A DNA stretch of 33,415 bases from Burkholderiales bacterium (GTDB taxonomy: Bacteria > Pseudomonadota > Gammaproteobacteria > Burkholderiales > Burkholderiaceae_D). The notes under the pieces are model-generated. The model had not been told where the DNA came from and did not search any database. It was given only the letters and a program-made list of their open reading frames with translations. The stretch spans positions 1 through 33,415 of the forward strand of contig JAPLQC010000069.1 of NCBI GenBank assembly GCA_026399895.1, given 5' to 3'. A program made the position numbers and the translations under genes. Of the stretch, positions 32,294-33,415 are shown one piece after another. The first letter of the stretch is position 1, and each line of letters opens with the position of its first letter.

Positions 32294-33415
32294 ATGTCCC
32301 ACCCTACATCTGCGGGGGCTCACTCGGCCCCTGATTCGGGGGCAGCTTACGTCGTTGCTTTCGAAGACTTGCGCATGACGGATGTCGAATCCGTCGGTGG
32401 CAAGAACGCGTCGCTTGGCGAAATGATCAGCCAGTTGTCGCATGTCGGTGTTCGCGTTCCCGGTGGCTTCGCTACCACCGCGCAAGCTTTCCGTGATTTT
32501 CTGTCGTATCGCGCCGGTGGCGGTGCTGCCTTGGCCGATCGCATTGCCGACCGTCTCGCGCACCTGGATATCGATGATGTGCGTGCGCTCGCCGCTGCGG
32601 GTGCCGAGATTCGGCAGTGGATCGTTGAGACGCCGTTCCAGCCGCGCCTGTTAGAAGATATCACCCAGTTCTACCACCGCCTGGTCGACAACTCTGCGAG
32701 CGAAATGTCATTCGCCGTTCGTTCTAGCGCCACTGCAGAAGATTTGCCGGATGCCTCGTTCGCGGGTCAGCAGGAGACCTTCCTGAACGTGGTGGGTATC
32801 GACAATATCCTAGAGGCAATGAAGCATGTGTTTGCCTCGCTCTACAACGACCGCGCGATTTCTTATCGCGTCCACAAAGGCTTCACGCATAGCGAAGTCG
32901 CGTTGTCGGCGGGCGTGCAGCAGATGGTGCGCTCTGATCTTGGCGCTGCCGGTGTGATGTTTACTATCGACACCGAATCCGGTTTCAAAGATGTGGTGTT
33001 TATCACCTCGAGCTACGGCCTCGGCGAGACCGTGGTGCAGGGCGCAGTGAATCCCGATGAGTTCTACGTCCATAAGCCAATGCTGTCGGCTGGCAAGCTG
33101 GCGATTATTCGCCGCAATATCGGCTCCAAGCTGATCAAGATGGAATTCACTGGCGAGGCCAAGGCCGGTCGCTCAGTGCGCACGGTTGATGTGCCCATCG
33201 AGCAGCGTAATCGCTACTCTCTCAACGATACCGAAGTCGCTGAACTCGCTACTTACGCAGTCACTATCGAGCAGCACTATGGCCGCCCGATGGATATCGA
33301 GTGGGGCAAGGATGGACGCGACGGCAAGCTGTACATCTTGCAGGCGCGCCCTGAGACCGTGAAGTCGCAGCAAAAGCATGGCGATGCACAACAGCGTTTC
33401 AAGCTGAAGGGTTCA
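32294..33415 (+). CDS. ppsA: Phosphoenolpyruvate synthase (PpsA), 3' end missing
   Basis: PpsA converts pyruvate and ATP to PEP, AMP and phosphate during growth on gluconeogenic carbon. The first 374 residues are in the window and cover the N-terminal ATP/pyruvate-binding domain: [15 protein letters not shown] (about 31-45), [21 protein letters not shown] (in part as [12 protein letters not shown]), [31 protein letters not shown], and MDIEWGKDG followed by [11 protein letters not shown]. The swivelling domain with the catalytic His and the PEP-binding barrel lie beyond the right edge. The ATG at 32294 has AGAGG 5 bases upstream. The first about 18 residues are a variable Ser/Ala/Gly-rich tail. 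Its regulator PpsR is divergent next door. Confidence 0.96.
   Translation, partial: MSHPTSAGAHSAPDSGAAYVVAFEDLRMTDVESVGGKNASLGEMISQLSHVGVRVPGGFATTAQAFRDFLSYRAGGGAALADRIADRLAHLDIDDVRALAAAGAEIRQWIVETPFQPRLLEDITQFYHRLVDNSASEMSFAVRSSATAEDLPDASFAGQQETFLNVVGIDNILEAMKHVFASLYNDRAISYRVHKGFTHSEVALSAGVQQMVRSDLGAAGVMFTIDTESGFKDVVFITSSYGLGETVVQGAVNPDEFYVHKPMLSAGKLAIIRRNIGSKLIKMEFTGEAKAGRSVRTVDVPIEQRNRYSLNDTEVAELATYAVTIEQHYGRPMDIEWGKDGRDGKLYILQARPETVKSQQKHGDAQQRFKLKGS

Overview
The window is a stretch of core chromosome from a betaproteobacterium, most likely of the order Burkholderiales. This rests on remembered synteny and protein style, since no search could be run. The supporting gene strings are dapC-dapD beside smc-zipA-ligA, and glnD-map facing rpsB-tsf-pyrH-frr-uppS-cdsA-dxr-rseP-bamA-skp-lpxD-fabZ-lpxA-lpxB-rnhB-trmH, followed by the ppsR/ppsA pair. 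Smc (not MukB), ZipA next to LigA, and a complete lipid A/BamA set indicate a Gram-negative cell. The DNA is moderately GC-rich, gene-dense and uses many GTG/TTG starts.

Layout. Positions 1-1702 (minus) hold lysine/diaminopimelate genes: dapC, then dapD, which runs off the left edge. Positions 1841-5368 (plus) encode Smc. A small unrecognised gene (5369-5584, minus) abuts its stop. An intergenic region rich in inverted repeats (5585-5795) precedes zipA, ligA, galU and def. Positions 10340-11459 carry a compact toxin-antitoxin module (Xre/MbcA-type antitoxin and RES-domain toxin) with its own promoter and operator-like palindromes; this is the only clearly accessory element. Positions 11456-15596 (minus) hold map, glnD and an RsuA/RluF-family pseudouridine synthase gene. 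A 322-base gap with the map and rpsB leaders separates these from the long plus-strand run 15919-31236. That run covers translation (rpsB, tsf, frr), UMP kinase (pyrH), isoprenoid and phospholipid synthesis (uppS, cdsA, dxr), outer-membrane assembly (rseP, bamA, skp), lipid A and fatty-acid synthesis (lpxD, fabZ, lpxA, lpxB), RNase HII and an rRNA/tRNA methyltransferase. ppsR (minus) and ppsA (plus, cut by the right edge) form a divergent regulator/target pair.

The genes mostly build the cell envelope and the translation apparatus. UppS makes the undecaprenyl carrier from isoprenoids whose pathway includes Dxr. CdsA makes CDP-diacylglycerol. LpxA, LpxD and LpxB make the lipid A disaccharide, with FabZ at the shared acyl-ACP branch point. 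BamA and Skp deliver outer-membrane proteins, and RseP links envelope stress to transcription. Many junctions are translationally coupled (ATGA or TGATG overlaps).

Main surprises: (1) frr, normally essential, appears broken by an internal deletion of about 91 bp that removes about 30 codons and shifts the frame, while the normal C-terminal tail is still readable in another frame. (2) The TrmH-family methyltransferase carries an in-frame hexanucleotide repeat encoding an Asn-rich tract. (3) The smc-zipA intergenic region contains overlapping, mutually exclusive inverted repeats. (4) Hairpins sit directly upstream of the ribosome binding sites of both rpsB and tsf. I found no CRISPR array, tRNA, rRNA, insertion sequence or prophage, and no strong case for a wholly new system.
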